DNA of 64,000 bases from Corynebacterium ciconiae DSM 44920. Lineage in GTDB: Bacteria; Actinomycetota; Actinomycetes; Mycobacteriales; Mycobacteriaceae. The stretch's first letter is position 1. Every line of letters starts with the position of its first letter. The notes under the pieces are model-generated. The model did not search any database. It was not told the DNA's origin and worked only from the letters and a program-made list of their open reading frames with translations. The stretch is from NCBI RefSeq assembly GCF_030440575.1, contig NZ_CP047189.1:744001-808000 (forward strand), written 5' to 3'. The translations under genes and the position numbers were made by a program. Below are positions 8,082 through 17,696 of the stretch, in pieces.

Positions 8082-9422
8082 ATGAACAGCCAACAGGAAT
8101 TCGTGCTCCGCGCCATTGAAGAACGAGACATCCGCTATGTACGCCTCTGGTTTACTGACATCCTTGGCTACCTGAAGTCCGTGGCCATCGCCCCCGCTGA
8201 GCTCGAAATAGCCCTCGAAGACGGCATCGGTTTCGATGGCTCCGCAGTGGAGGGCTTTTCCCGCATCTCCGAGTCGGACACCCTGGCCAAGCCGGATCCC
8301 TCCACCTTCCAGATGCTGCCGGATTCCTATGGCGAAGGGCTGGAAAATACCGCCCGTATGTTCTGCGATATCGTGATGCCGGACGGCCAGCCCTCCTGGG
8401 TCGATCCCCGCCAGGTGCTGCGCCGCCAAACCGAGAAACTCGCCGACGAAGGCTTCCGAGCGCTGTTGCACCCCGAGATCGAGTTTTTCATGGTGCGCAG
8501 CCTCGACACCGACGGCAAGGAACCCGTGCCCACCGACAACGGCGGCTACTTCGATCACGCCACCTATGATGACGCCCCGCGCTTTCGGCGCGATGCCATG
8601 GCCGCGCTCGAATCCATGGGCATAGCTGTGGAGTTCTCCCACCACGAGACCGCGCCGGGCCAGCAGGAGATTGACTTGCGCTACGCCGAGGCGTTGAGCA
8701 TGGCGGATAACATCATGACCTTCCGCTACCTGATTAAGGATGTTGCCGCCCACCACGGGGTGAAGGCCACTTTCATGCCCAAGCCCTTTAGGGACTTCGC
8801 GGGCTCGGCCATGCACACCCACATGTCCTTGTTCGAGGGAGATACCAATGCCTTCCACGACTCCGATGACATGTACAACCTTTCGCGCACCGCCAAGCAG
8901 TTCATCGCCGGCATTCTTCACCACGCCCCCGAGATCTCCGCGGTCACCAACCAGTGGGTCAACTCCTATAAGCGCATCATGTTTGGAAACGAGGCCCCCA
9001 CCGCCGCCACCTGGGGAGTGTCCAACCGCTCAGCCATGGTGCGCGTGCCCACCTACCGGCCCACCAAGGTCTCCTCCCGCCGCATCGAGGTGCGCTCACC
9101 CGATACGGGCTGTAACCCCTATCTGGCCTACTCCGTCCTTCTGGCCGCTGGGCTGCGAGGCATCACCGAGGGCTATGAGCTGCCGGATCCCGCCGAGGAT
9201 GATATCTCGCAGTTGACCCGCCGGGAGCGCCGCGCGCTGGGCTATCGCGATCTTCCTTCCAGCTTGGACCAGGCGCTGCACCTGATGGAGCAGTCCGAAT
9301 TTGTGGCCGATGTTCTGGGCGAGCACGTGTTCGAGTTCTTCCTCCGCAGCAAGTGGAGCGAGTGGCGGGACTACCAAAGCCAGATCACCGCGTGGGAACT
9401 GCGGACTAACCTGCACTACTAA
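8082..9422 (+). CDS. glnA2: Glutamine synthetase type I, GlnA2 paralogue
   Basis: A 446-residue glutamine synthetase of the short I-alpha type, the length of corynebacterial GlnA2. It has the N-terminal WFTDILGYLKS, the Asp loop FDGSAVEGFSRI, the metal-binding EIEFFMV, and the glutamate-binding FRDFAGSAMHTHMS. It lacks the Asn-Leu-Tyr-Asp-Leu-Pro adenylylation loop of GlnA1: the region reads DPAEDDISQLTRRERRALGY. It is therefore probably not controlled by GlnE although it is directly upstream of glnE (39 bp). In C. glutamicum, GlnA2 is dispensable and GlnA carries the activity. The start is ATG 8082, weakly preceded by GTAGGTTGG. Confidence 0.92.
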   Translation: MNSQQEFVLRAIEERDIRYVRLWFTDILGYLKSVAIAPAELEIALEDGIGFDGSAVEGFSRISESDTLAKPDPSTFQMLPDSYGEGLENTARMFCDIVMPDGQPSWVDPRQVLRRQTEKLADEGFRALLHPEIEFFMVRSLDTDGKEPVPTDNGGYFDHATYDDAPRFRRDAMAALESMGIAVEFSHHETAPGQQEIDLRYAEALSMADNIMTFRYLIKDVAAHHGVKATFMPKPFRDFAGSAMHTHMSLFEGDTNAFHDSDDMYNLSRTAKQFIAGILHHAPEISAVTNQWVNSYKRIMFGNEAPTAATWGVSNRSAMVRVPTYRPTKVSSRRIEVRSPDTGCNPYLAYSVLLAAGLRGITEGYELPDPAEDDISQLTRRERRALGYRDLPSSLDQALHLMEQSEFVADVLGEHVFEFFLRSKWSEWRDYQSQITAWELRTNLHY

Positions 9423-9461
9423 ACGTCGAGAAGCTCATCGCACGCAGCCGAGGAAACGATC

Positions 9462-12400
9462 ATGCGCACTAGCCTGCCCACCCCAGCCAGCCTGTCCCTT
9501 CAGCGCCCCACCGCGGCCGATGATCTCAAGGAGCTGGGGTGGTACAACGAGGAGTCGCTGGAGCTGCTGCGGCAGCTCTCTGGGGCGGCCGACCCCGATC
9601 TGGCGCTCAACACGCTCATCCGTCTCATCGGCAACCTCGAGGCAGACGAGCGCGCCGAGTTTGATCGCTGCATGCGCAGCCACCGTGAGCTCCGCGTGAA
9701 GCTGATCGCACTCGTCGGCGGCTCCACCGCCTTGGGCGATCACCTCGTGGCGCATCCGCATACGTGGCGCAGCTTGATGGAGCCGATCCCCACCAAAGAG
9801 GAGATGCTGCGCTCCATGCTCCAGGCGGTGGATGCTCGGCCGGCGCGCTTCGCAGAGGGCGTGCAGGCCCAACCGGCGTCCAAGGACTGCGATCAGGTGG
9901 GAATGTATGTGGCTGGGGCCACCGGTACCGAGGCTGAACGAGCATTGAAGGTGGCCTATCGCAGCATCATTATGCGCATCGCCGCCGCCGATGTGGCCGG
10001 CACCTATCCGGAGACCTCCCGCCGTTCCGGGCTGGAGCGGGTGGCGTTTACCACCATCGCGGCGCGACTGTCGGATGCGGCCGATGCCGCGCTCACCGCA
10101 GGGCTGGCCGTGGCTGCTGCGGGGGTCTATGGGGAGGACCCAGTGGATTGCGCGCTTGCGGTGATCGCCATGGGTAAATGCGGCGCACGGGAGTTGAACT
10201 ACATCTCAGATGTGGATGTCATCTTTGTGGCGGAGCCGGCCACCACAAAGGCCACGCGCCTCGCTAGTGAGCTGATCCGCATCGGGGGCAAGGCCTTCTT
10301 TGAGGTGGATGCGGCGCTGCGTCCCGAGGGCAAGCAGGGGGCGCTGGTGCGCACCTTGGAGTCTCACGTGAGCTACTACAAGCGCTGGGCGGACACGTGG
10401 GAGTTTCAAGCCTTACTCAAGGCCCGTCCCCAGACCGGCGATATGGATCTGGGCGAGCGCTATCGCGAGGCGCTTGAGCCCATGGTGTGGGAGGCCAGCC
10501 AGCGGGACAACTTCGTGGAAGGTGTCCAGCACATGCGCTCGAGGGTGCTCGATAACGTGCCCTCCGACATGCAGGAACGCGAGCTCAAACTCGGCCGCGG
10601 CGGCCTCAGGGACGTGGAGTTCGCGGTGCAGCTGCTGCAAATGGTGCACGGCAGGGTCGATGAGAGCCTGCGCACCAAGGCCACCGTGGCTGCGCTCGAA
10701 GCGCTTATCGACGCCGGCTACGTTGGCCGCGAAGACGGCAAGGTACTCATCGAAGACTACGAGTTTTTGCGCACCATCGAACACCGGTTGCAGCTGCAGC
10801 GTCTCCGACGCACCCATGCCCTTCCTCCGGCCGATGACACCACCGCGCTGCGGTGGCTGGCGCGCGCCGCTGGGCTACGCGGCGAGGGCCACGGCACCAG
10901 CGCGGAGACTCTGGTGAAAAAGCTCAAGCGCGTCTCCATCCAGGTGCGCGGGCTGCACACCCGACTGTTCTATCGCCCGCTGCTGGGCTCGGTGGCGGCA
11001 CTCGATACCGGCACTCTCACCCTGAGCAAGGAGTCCGCGAAGCTACAGCTGGCCGCCTTGGGATATCAGTTCCCCGACCGCGCCTACGAGCACCTCACCG
11101 CCCTGGCCTCTGGTTCCTCCCGCAAGGCCAAGATTCAGGCGATGCTGCTGCCCACGCTCATGGAGTGGCTGGGCGATACCGCCAACCCAGATCAGGGTTT
11201 GCTCAACTACCGCAAGCTCTCGGATGCCGCCTACGACCGCACTTGGTTCCTGCGCACCCTGCGCGATGAGGGCATCGTGGGCCAGCGGTTGATGAAGGTG
11301 CTGGGCACGTCTCCCTATGCGGCGAATCTGGTGGTGTCTGCCCCTGAGGTGCTCAAGCTGTTCAGTGACTCCGCCAAGGGGCCGCGGCTGCTCGAGCAAT
11401 CGCCCGAAACCATCGCCAAGTCCCTGCGGGCGGCCGCAGCTAGGCACGACGATCCGGATCGAGCGATCACCGTAGCCCGCTCTTTGCGGCGCGTCGAGCT
11501 CGCCCGTATCGCTTCGGCGGATCTTTTGGGGCTCATCGACGTGCAGACGGTGTGCGAGAGCCTGTCCGAAATCTGGGATGCGGTGCTCGATGCGGCTCTG
11601 GCTGCCGAGATGCGGGGCTCTGTGCACAAGGGCGAGGTTGAACAGCCGCTCGCGCGGATCGCGGTGATCGGCATGGGGCGGCTCGGCGGGAAAGAGCTGG
11701 GCTATGGCTCCGATGCGGATGTGATGTTCGTGGCCGAACCGGTAGAGGGAGTCAGCGAAAACGACGCGTTGATGTGGGCCAAGCGCATCGTCGATCGCAT
11801 GCGCCGCAGGTTGAGCAAACCCTCCTCCGATCCCGCCCTCGAGGTGGATTTGGGGCTGCGTCCCGAGGGCAAATCTGGGGCCGTGGCGCGCACTGTGGAA
11901 AGCTACCGCCGCTACTACTCCTCTTGGGGAGACGTGTGGGAGAAACAAGCCTTGCTGCGGGCTACCGATATCGCCGGCGACGCGGAGCTCGGCAAGGAGT
12001 TCCTCGATGCTATCGATGAGTTTCGCTATCCCCGCGAAGGCGTGGACCAGAAGACCGTGCGTGAGGTGCGCCGCATGAAGGCCCGAGTGGATAATGAGCG
12101 GCTGCCGCGCGGAGCGGATCGTAAAACCCACACCAAGTTGGGGCGCGGGGCGCTCACCGACATTGAGTGGACAGTACAGCTAGTGAGCATGCTGGAAGCC
12201 CATAACTATCCGGCCCTGCACACCACCTCCACGCTGGAGTCCCTAGACGTGATGGAGCAGGAGGGGATCTTAGAGGCGGAGAAGGTACACATTCTGCGAT
12301 CGGCATGGCTGGCCGCTACCCGTGCCCGCAATGCCTTGGTTTTGGTGCGTGGTAAACGCACCGACCAGCTACCGCAGCCTGGCCCGCAGCTTGCGGAGAC

Positions 12401-12644
12401 TGCAGCAGCCGCAGGGTGGGATCCGATGAACTATCAGGAGTTCCTCGAGGACTATCTGAAGAAGACCCGCCGTGCCCGTCAGGTGGTAGATGAGGTGTTC
12501 TGGGGCGAGCCCACCATGAGCGATGAACACGCCGGCTCGGACGGGATGGATCACCGGCTGGGCCACGTGGGCTCCTTTTCCTCCAGCAGCCAGCCCGGGC
12601 CCAGCCAGATGGGGCGGATGTCTTGGGGAAGCGAGCGTTTTTAA
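9462..12644 (+). CDS. glnE: Bifunctional glutamine synthetase adenylyltransferase/deadenylase
   Basis: A 1060-residue enzyme, the usual length, that adds and removes AMP on the regulatory Tyr of GlnA. Two nucleotidyltransferase domains are visible with G-X3-L-X3-SDxDxxF signatures: MGKCGARELNYISDVDVIFV (about residues 235-255) and MGRLGGKELGYGSDADVMFV (about 735-755). Each is followed by an ALRPEGK / GLRPEGK strand and a GRGGLRDVE / GRGALTDIE helix. The C-terminal 45 residues (DEHAGSDGMD...) are low-complexity. ATG 9462 follows GAGGAAACG. It is next to glnA2, the standard actinobacterial arrangement; its substrate glnA lies at 31.7 kb. Confidence 0.97.
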   Translation: MRTSLPTPASLSLQRPTAADDLKELGWYNEESLELLRQLSGAADPDLALNTLIRLIGNLEADERAEFDRCMRSHRELRVKLIALVGGSTALGDHLVAHPHTWRSLMEPIPTKEEMLRSMLQAVDARPARFAEGVQAQPASKDCDQVGMYVAGATGTEAERALKVAYRSIIMRIAAADVAGTYPETSRRSGLERVAFTTIAARLSDAADAALTAGLAVAAAGVYGEDPVDCALAVIAMGKCGARELNYISDVDVIFVAEPATTKATRLASELIRIGGKAFFEVDAALRPEGKQGALVRTLESHVSYYKRWADTWEFQALLKARPQTGDMDLGERYREALEPMVWEASQRDNFVEGVQHMRSRVLDNVPSDMQERELKLGRGGLRDVEFAVQLLQMVHGRVDESLRTKATVAALEALIDAGYVGREDGKVLIEDYEFLRTIEHRLQLQRLRRTHALPPADDTTALRWLARAAGLRGEGHGTSAETLVKKLKRVSIQVRGLHTRLFYRPLLGSVAALDTGTLTLSKESAKLQLAALGYQFPDRAYEHLTALASGSSRKAKIQAMLLPTLMEWLGDTANPDQGLLNYRKLSDAAYDRTWFLRTLRDEGIVGQRLMKVLGTSPYAANLVVSAPEVLKLFSDSAKGPRLLEQSPETIAKSLRAAAARHDDPDRAITVARSLRRVELARIASADLLGLIDVQTVCESLSEIWDAVLDAALAAEMRGSVHKGEVEQPLARIAVIGMGRLGGKELGYGSDADVMFVAEPVEGVSENDALMWAKRIVDRMRRRLSKPSSDPALEVDLGLRPEGKSGAVARTVESYRRYYSSWGDVWEKQALLRATDIAGDAELGKEFLDAIDEFRYPREGVDQKTVREVRRMKARVDNERLPRGADRKTHTKLGRGALTDIEWTVQLVSMLEAHNYPALHTTSTLESLDVMEQEGILEAEKVHILRSAWLAATRARNALVLVRGKRTDQLPQPGPQLAETAAAAGWDPMNYQEFLEDYLKKTRRARQVVDEVFWGEPTMSDEHAGSDGMDHRLGHVGSFSSSSQPGPSQMGRMSWGSERF
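10703..10714 (-). repeat. Dispersed 12-mer GCGTCGATAAGC, copy 4
   Basis: Exact copy in glnE, read on the coding strand as Leu-Ile-Asp-Ala. Confidence 0.7.
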
Positions 12645-12694
12645 GCGGGCTACACTGGACGCTATATCCACCGCCGTAAGAAGAAAGCGCAGTA

Positions 12695-13120
12695 ATGAGT
12701 ATTTCTATGCGAATCGGGCTTGATCTCGACACCGCCACAGTCAGTGATCTCATCGAGTTGGCAGATACCCTCCGCACCCTCGATGTGGCTGGGGATGAGG
12801 GGCTGGTCATTGATGATGACACCCGCGAGCTGTACGTGGAATACAGCGGGCTTGCGGAGTCCCCCTTCGCCGCTGGCGCCCAGGAAGAGGTGATCGAGCC
12901 GGAGGAGGTGGATGAGCCTGGACCGGCCGAGACCCCAGGGCCTACGGAGAATCCTGGGCCCACCGGGGGCAACGGGGAGGAGCGGATCGAGTTTCCGCGA
13001 GGCACCAGCTTCGATGCCGGCAAGGTGTATGACGCGGTGCGTCAAACTCTCGGTGATCAGGCGGTGCACAGTGTGCTCGATGCGCTACTGCGCGGCCGAG
13101 GTGGCCCCACCTCGCGCTAG
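12695..13120 (+). CDS. Hypothetical protein
   Basis: A 141-residue acidic protein I do not recognise. The first 60 residues (IGLDLDTATVSDLIELADTLRTL) look like a folded alpha/beta module. Residues about 60-100 are a Pro/Glu-rich linker with TPGPTENPGPTGG repeats, and the C-terminus KVYDAVRQTLGDQAVHSVLDALLRGRGG is helical. It starts at ATG 12695 (another ATG at 12707), 50 bp after glnE, so it may be read with it. Its stop overlaps the convergent MFS gene by 3 bp. No signal peptide or membrane segment is seen. Confidence 0.7.
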   Translation: MSISMRIGLDLDTATVSDLIELADTLRTLDVAGDEGLVIDDDTRELYVEYSGLAESPFAAGAQEEVIEPEEVDEPGPAETPGPTENPGPTGGNGEERIEFPRGTSFDAGKVYDAVRQTLGDQAVHSVLDALLRGRGGPTSR

Positions 13121-14388
13121 CGCTTTTCGCGACTGCGCGCCCAGAACAAGGCGCTTGCCCCGAGTGCCCACACGATGAGGGCGGCCAACCCAGCGAAGCG
13201 GAAATCGTCCCAGGTGTAGCTGCTGCTGTCCGTGGAGGCGACGTCGAGAAGCATGCCATAGGCCTGGGCAACGATCATCCCAGCGGTGAAGCCGCCCATG
13301 TTCGCCAGCCCCGTGCCGGTCGCCAGCACCTCGTGCGGCACCGCCTCGCGTACCTGGTCGAAACCATAATTGGCCACGGGGGCGAGCGCGCCCATCACCA
13401 CGTTGATCGCCACGATCCAGACGACCCCGCGCGGGGAGGAGCTGAGGAAGAACACCGCCCACAGCGCCATGGTCGCCCCCGAGGTGATCAGCGCCAACAT
13501 CCAGCGCGTGGCCCCGAAACGGGCGGATATTACTCCGTGTAGGGGGCCGGCGAGCACCTGAACCACGGTGTTAACCACCAGCACCCAGCCAGCCACCTGG
13601 GGGCTGAGTCCCATGCCGAGTGTCATCAGCGGCATGCCCCATGTGAGCGTGAAAACCACTTGGGGGAATAGGCCGATGCCGTGGATGAAAAATCCCTGCC
13701 AGCAGGCGGGGTGTGTGGCTACCGTGGCTAGCCTGGCGCGCAACGGCTGAGTGGAACTCACCAGCCGGCGCGGCGGCTCCTTGATCGCCACCCAGGCGGC
13801 AAGCGCCACCAGCACACCCACCGCAGCAAGGGAGATGAAGGCCACCTCCCAGCCCGCGGCGTGGAGGATGCCGAGGAAAACCACCGCGGACAAAAACTGT
13901 CCCACCTGCCCTAAAGCGGCGGTGAGCTGCGTGAAAATGGGGGCACGGTGCAGAGGGAACCACTGCGGGATGATGCGCATCACTGATAAAAACGCGGTGG
14001 CATCGCCCATGGCTACCAGTACTCGCGCCCCAATCGCCACCGCATAGCTGGTGCTCAATGCTAGAAGAAGCTGACCGCTAGCCATCACGAGTGCACCGGC
14101 CACCAGCAGCCGACGCGCCCCGAAGCGATCAATTAACACCCCTGTGGGAATCTGGGAGAGCGCATACACGCCCATCTGCACCGCGGTAAACACCGCCAAG
14201 CCGCTGGCCGAAATGGAGAAACGCTCAAAGGCCTCCACGCTGGCCACCCCAAAGGAGCCACGGCCCATGATGGCCACGATGTAGACCACCACGGCGGCAA
14301 GCCAGACCACAAGTGCCCGCCGCTGGGTGGCGGGCTCGGCGGGGTCGGTGTGTGGGCGAGAAGATGACGAGGCATCGGAAGAATTCAT
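13117..14388 (-). CDS. MFS transporter
   Basis: A 423-residue major facilitator superfamily permease with about 12 hydrophobic segments. The loop 2-3 signature appears as PTGVLIDRFGARRLL. The N-terminus is a 25-residue Ser/Thr-rich cytoplasmic tail. The overall pattern is like the anion/sugar-phosphate or nitrate-type MFS groups, but no residue fixes the substrate. It is divergent from the glutaminase gene (132 bp between starts) and ends in a 4-bp overlap with the convergent hypothetical gene. The intergenic region carries no obvious operator. Confidence 0.85.
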   Translation of the reverse strand: MNSSDASSSSRPHTDPAEPATQRRALVVWLAAVVVYIVAIMGRGSFGVASVEAFERFSISASGLAVFTAVQMGVYALSQIPTGVLIDRFGARRLLVAGALVMASGQLLLALSTSYAVAIGARVLVAMGDATAFLSVMRIIPQWFPLHRAPIFTQLTAALGQVGQFLSAVVFLGILHAAGWEVAFISLAAVGVLVALAAWVAIKEPPRRLVSSTQPLRARLATVATHPACWQGFFIHGIGLFPQVVFTLTWGMPLMTLGMGLSPQVAGWVLVVNTVVQVLAGPLHGVISARFGATRWMLALITSGATMALWAVFFLSSSPRGVVWIVAINVVMGALAPVANYGFDQVREAVPHEVLATGTGLANMGGFTAGMIVAQAYGMLLDVASTDSSSYTWDDFRFAGLAALIVWALGASALFWARSREKR

Positions 14389-14520
14389 CAGTCACCACGA
14401 TAGTGTTGCCTCAAAATCCGTCATGAACATGGGTCCGCGGGAGCCGCCGCCAGGCGTTGGTAGTGTCAAGAATGTCCGCGCTTTGCCCCGCAGCACCCAA
14501 GGAAGGCTTTCGAGCTCAGC

Positions 14521-15783
14521 ATGTCTACCCCTATTCACGACTATTTGGCGCTTGCCCTCGACTCCATCGAATACGACGAGGAAGGCAAGGTAGCTGACTA
14601 TATTCCGGCGCTGGCGCAGGCCAATCCCGAGCACAAGGCGATCGGCCTGTGCACCTCGCACGGCCGCATCTATTGCGCCGGCGATGCTGAGCACGAGTTC
14701 TCGATGCAATCCGTGTCTAAGCCCTTCGCCTATGCCCTCGCCCTCGAGGAGCGAGGCCTGCAGGCCGTGCTGGAGACCGTCGGCGTGGAACCTTCAGGCG
14801 AGGCCTTCAACGAGTTGTCACTTGACACCCCCACGAACCGGCCGGTCAACCCCATGATCAACGCTGGGGCCATCGCGATCAATCAGCTGATCAACGGCGA
14901 GGACTCCACTATCGAAGAGCGCGTAGAGAAAATCCTTTCCCAGTTCTCCCGCCTAGCCGGCCGGGAACTCAGCGTGGATATGGCGGTGGCGTATTCGGAG
15001 CTGGACTCCTCGGATCGTAACTTCGCCATTGCGCACATGCTGCGCTCCTACGGCATCATCGGCGATGACGCGCACGATGCCGTCGTTTCCTATGTGTATC
15101 AATGCTCCATCAATGTCACCGTGCGGGACCTCGCAGTCATGGCCGCCACCCTGTCTAATGGTGGGGTCCAGCCCCTGACTGGTGAACAGGTGGTCAGCGA
15201 GGACGTGTGCCACCAAACGCTCGCTGTGATGGCATCGGCGGGTATGTACGATGCGGCCGGTCGATGGATGACATCGGTGGGTATTCCTGCCAAGTCGGGA
15301 GTCTCGGGCGGGATGATGGGCTGTTTGCCCGGGCAGCTGGGCATCGCCACCTTCTCCCCACCACTGGATGTCAACGGCAACTCGGTGCTCGGTCGCAAAG
15401 TGTTCCAGCGGCTGTCTCGCGACTGGGGCCTGCACCTGATGTCCACCGACAGGCGCGGCGTACACGCGGTGCGCGAGCTCGTCCAAGAAGGAGACATCTC
15501 CTTGCTTAAACTGCAGGGAACACTCAACTTCTCCGCCGGCGAGGCCTTCTTGCACGCCATGCGTACCCGCGAGATCCGCGGGCCGCTGTTTGCGGTAGAC
15601 ATCTCGCGCGTGATCTCGCTCGCCCCCGTGGCCGAGCGCATGCTGCTCGAGGGATTACGTCGCGTGCGCGAAGAAGGCCACCGGGTGATGATCATCGACC
15701 CCGATTCACAAGTGGATCAGTCCTCACTCAGCGGGGAAGAGTGCTTCGAAGTGGTCACCGATATCGGCCTCATCCGCCGCTAA
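14521..15783 (+). CDS. glsA: Glutaminase with C-terminal STAS domain
   Basis: A 420-residue protein. Residues 1-300 are a serine-dependent beta-lactamase-fold glutaminase that hydrolyses glutamine to glutamate and ammonia. The catalytic Ser64-Val-Ser-Lys67 lies in FSMQSVSKPFAYAL, NPMINAGAIA is a family signature, and the Tyr/Ser-rich C-terminal block VSGGMMGCLPGQLGIATFSPPLD is intact. Residues about 315-420 form a STAS-like domain (FAVDISRVISLAPVAERMLLEGL; HRVMIIDPDSQV) of the type used for regulation by anti-sigma-like or ligand binding. Glutaminases of about 310 residues lack this extension. The start is ATG 14521, with AAGGAAGG about 15 nt upstream. It faces the MFS gene and a convergent DUF454 gene. 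Confidence 0.9.
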   Translation: MSTPIHDYLALALDSIEYDEEGKVADYIPALAQANPEHKAIGLCTSHGRIYCAGDAEHEFSMQSVSKPFAYALALEERGLQAVLETVGVEPSGEAFNELSLDTPTNRPVNPMINAGAIAINQLINGEDSTIEERVEKILSQFSRLAGRELSVDMAVAYSELDSSDRNFAIAHMLRSYGIIGDDAHDAVVSYVYQCSINVTVRDLAVMAATLSNGGVQPLTGEQVVSEDVCHQTLAVMASAGMYDAAGRWMTSVGIPAKSGVSGGMMGCLPGQLGIATFSPPLDVNGNSVLGRKVFQRLSRDWGLHLMSTDRRGVHAVRELVQEGDISLLKLQGTLNFSAGEAFLHAMRTREIRGPLFAVDISRVISLAPVAERMLLEGLRRVREEGHRVMIIDPDSQVDQSSLSGEECFEVVTDIGLIRR

Positions 15784-15824
15784 CTGCCCGCTGCTACCGA
15801 GGCGCCGCGGCTCCGCGGCCATAG

Positions 15825-16169
15825 TCAGCGGGCCGTGGTCAGCCTGGAGATATGCCACGTCATCGCCAGCGCGCCAAGTGGAAAGATGGTGTAGACGAGA
15901 ACGTGGTCGAGGCGCCAAACGGTCAACGCCACCGCAAGCCAGATGGTGCCGAGAGTAAAGATCTTGTGCTGCTTACTCATCGCCCCGGAACGGTAGTTGG
16001 TGATGTACGGCCCGAGCTGCGGATGGGAGAGCAGCCAGTCGTGCATCCGTGGCGAGCTCCGCGCAAAGCAATAGGCTGCGAGGAGCAAAAATGGGGTGGT
16101 GGGAAACAGCGGCAGCACCACGCCAATAATTCCGCATCCGGTGGCGATCACGCCGACCGCCCGCAGCAT
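15825..16169 (-). CDS. DUF454 family inner membrane protein (YbaN-like)
   Basis: A 114-residue membrane protein with the DUF454 hallmark GVVLPLFPTTPFLLLAAYCFARSSPRMHDWLL near its N-terminus, and two or three hydrophobic segments. YbaN-type proteins have no established function. An in-frame GTG at 16181 would add four residues, but it lies inside a perfect 11-bp inverted repeat (16176-16205) that probably terminates thrC, so ATG 16169 is chosen. It lies downstream of thrC on the same strand. Confidence 0.82.
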   Translation of the reverse strand: MLRAVGVIATGCGIIGVVLPLFPTTPFLLLAAYCFARSSPRMHDWLLSHPQLGPYITNYRSGAMSKQHKIFTLGTIWLAVALTVWRLDHVLVYTIFPLGALAMTWHISRLTTAR

Positions 16170-16175
16170 AAACTT

Positions 16176-16205
16176 AAGCACCCTTGCATACTAACAAGGG
16201 TGCTT
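16176..16205 (-). terminator. Hairpin downstream of thrC
   Basis: A perfect inverted repeat, AAGCACCCTTG and CAAGGGTGCTT, with an 8-nt loop between thrC and the DUF454 gene. The T-run is weak, so this could be a leaky terminator or an mRNA-stabilising hairpin. Confidence 0.6.
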
Positions 16206-16233
16206 TAGGCAAGGCTAATATATGCCGATCGGC

Positions 16234-17664
16234 TTAGGCGAGACGCTCGTCGATGAAATCCTTCACCCGCTGCGCATCATTGGGCATATCGACAACCCGA
16301 AACTCCACGTCCTCGATCCCGGCAAAACGCTCCGGCAGGGCGGGGGCGGAGCCGATAGCTTCGGTGATCGTCTCGGCGAACTTCACCGGCAGCGCGGTCT
16401 CCAAACAGATGATGGGGCAGTCGGTGGCATCTCTGTTCTGCTCGGCGGCGGCCACCCCGTCGGCGGTATGGGGATCAATGAGCACCCCATAGTCGCGGTA
16501 GACGCGGGCGATAGTCTCGAGCCGGTCGGCGTGGGTGGAGGTGCCGGCCAAGAAACCATAGTCGCGCTCGGCGCGAGCGAAGCAAGGATGCTCGCTGAGC
16601 GAAAAGCCGCCCTGCTTCACCTTGGTACCGAACAGCTCCGCGGTAGCGGTGGCGTCACGATCAAGCAGATCGAAGATGAAGCGCTCAAAGTTGGAGGCCT
16701 TGGAGATATCCATCGACGGCGAGGAGGTGGCGTGGGTCTCAGCAGAGCTACGCACCCGGTAGTCGCCGGTGCGGAAGAACTCCTCCAACACATTATTCTC
16801 GTTAGTCGCCACGATGAGCTTGTCAATGGGCAGGCCCATCGAGCGGGCGATATGGCCCGCGCAGATATCGCCGAAGTTTCCGGTGGGCACAGAAAAGGAC
16901 ACCTTCTGCTCATTGGAGGAGGTAGCGCGAATCCAGCAGGAGACGTAGTACACCACCTGCGCCATGAGTCGAGCCCAGTTGATGGAGTTGACCGCCCCGA
17001 TCGAACGAGTGGACTTAAAATCGGCATCCGCCGAGATGTCCTTCACCACATCTTGGCAGTCATCAAAGACTCCATCGAGGGCGATATTAAAGATGTTCTC
17101 ATCATGGAGCCCGAACATTTGGGCCTGCTGGAATGGGGTCATGCGCCCAGCAGGGGTGAGCATGAACACGCGGATATTATCGCGGCCACGCATCGCATAC
17201 TCCGCAGAAGAGCCCGTATCGCCAGAGGTAGCGCCCACAATATTCAGCGCTTGGTCGCGCCGGGTGAGCTCGTATTCAAAAAGCTCGCCCAGTAGCTGCA
17301 TGGCCATGTCCTTAAACGCGGCCGTGGGGCCCATAGATAGCCGCCCCAATAGCAAGTTATCTCCGAGCTCTACCACGGGCACAATATCCGGATCGGAGAA
17401 CTTGGGAGTGGTGTAGGCGCGCTCGCAGATACCCCGCAGGTCCTCAGCGGGGATGTCATCCACAAACAGCTGCAGAACTTCAAAAGCGAGGGCGGCGTAG
17501 CCGTCGTTGTTCAGCACGCGCCGCCACTGGCTGAGCTGCTCATCGCTGAGCTGGGGGTAGCTCTCAGGCAGGAAGAGGCCGCCATCGGGGGCAAGCCCGC
17601 CGAGGAGAATATCGGTGAAGCTGTAGGGGGTGGCCGAGGTATCGCGAGTAGAAATGTAGTGCAC
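16234..17664 (-). CDS. thrC: Threonine synthase
   Basis: A 476-residue fold-II PLP enzyme that converts O-phosphohomoserine to threonine. The N-terminus HYISTRDTSATPYSFTDILLGGLAPDGGLFLP is almost diagnostic of the corynebacterial enzyme. The PLP Lys is in MGPTAAFKDMAMQL, and the phosphate-binding loop VGATSGDTGSSAEYAM follows. The length matches the long (fungal-like) threonine synthase class. The start is GTG 17664. It stands alone, divergent from the Nudix gene; hom and thrB are not in the window. A possible terminator-like hairpin lies in its leader at 17697-17722. Confidence 0.96.
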   Translation of the reverse strand: MHYISTRDTSATPYSFTDILLGGLAPDGGLFLPESYPQLSDEQLSQWRRVLNNDGYAALAFEVLQLFVDDIPAEDLRGICERAYTTPKFSDPDIVPVVELGDNLLLGRLSMGPTAAFKDMAMQLLGELFEYELTRRDQALNIVGATSGDTGSSAEYAMRGRDNIRVFMLTPAGRMTPFQQAQMFGLHDENIFNIALDGVFDDCQDVVKDISADADFKSTRSIGAVNSINWARLMAQVVYYVSCWIRATSSNEQKVSFSVPTGNFGDICAGHIARSMGLPIDKLIVATNENNVLEEFFRTGDYRVRSSAETHATSSPSMDISKASNFERFIFDLLDRDATATAELFGTKVKQGGFSLSEHPCFARAERDYGFLAGTSTHADRLETIARVYRDYGVLIDPHTADGVAAAEQNRDATDCPIICLETALPVKFAETITEAIGSAPALPERFAGIEDVEFRVVDMPNDAQRVKDFIDERLA

Positions 17665-17696
17665 CTCACCCAGCTTAGGGTGTTGGTGCAGGGAGC

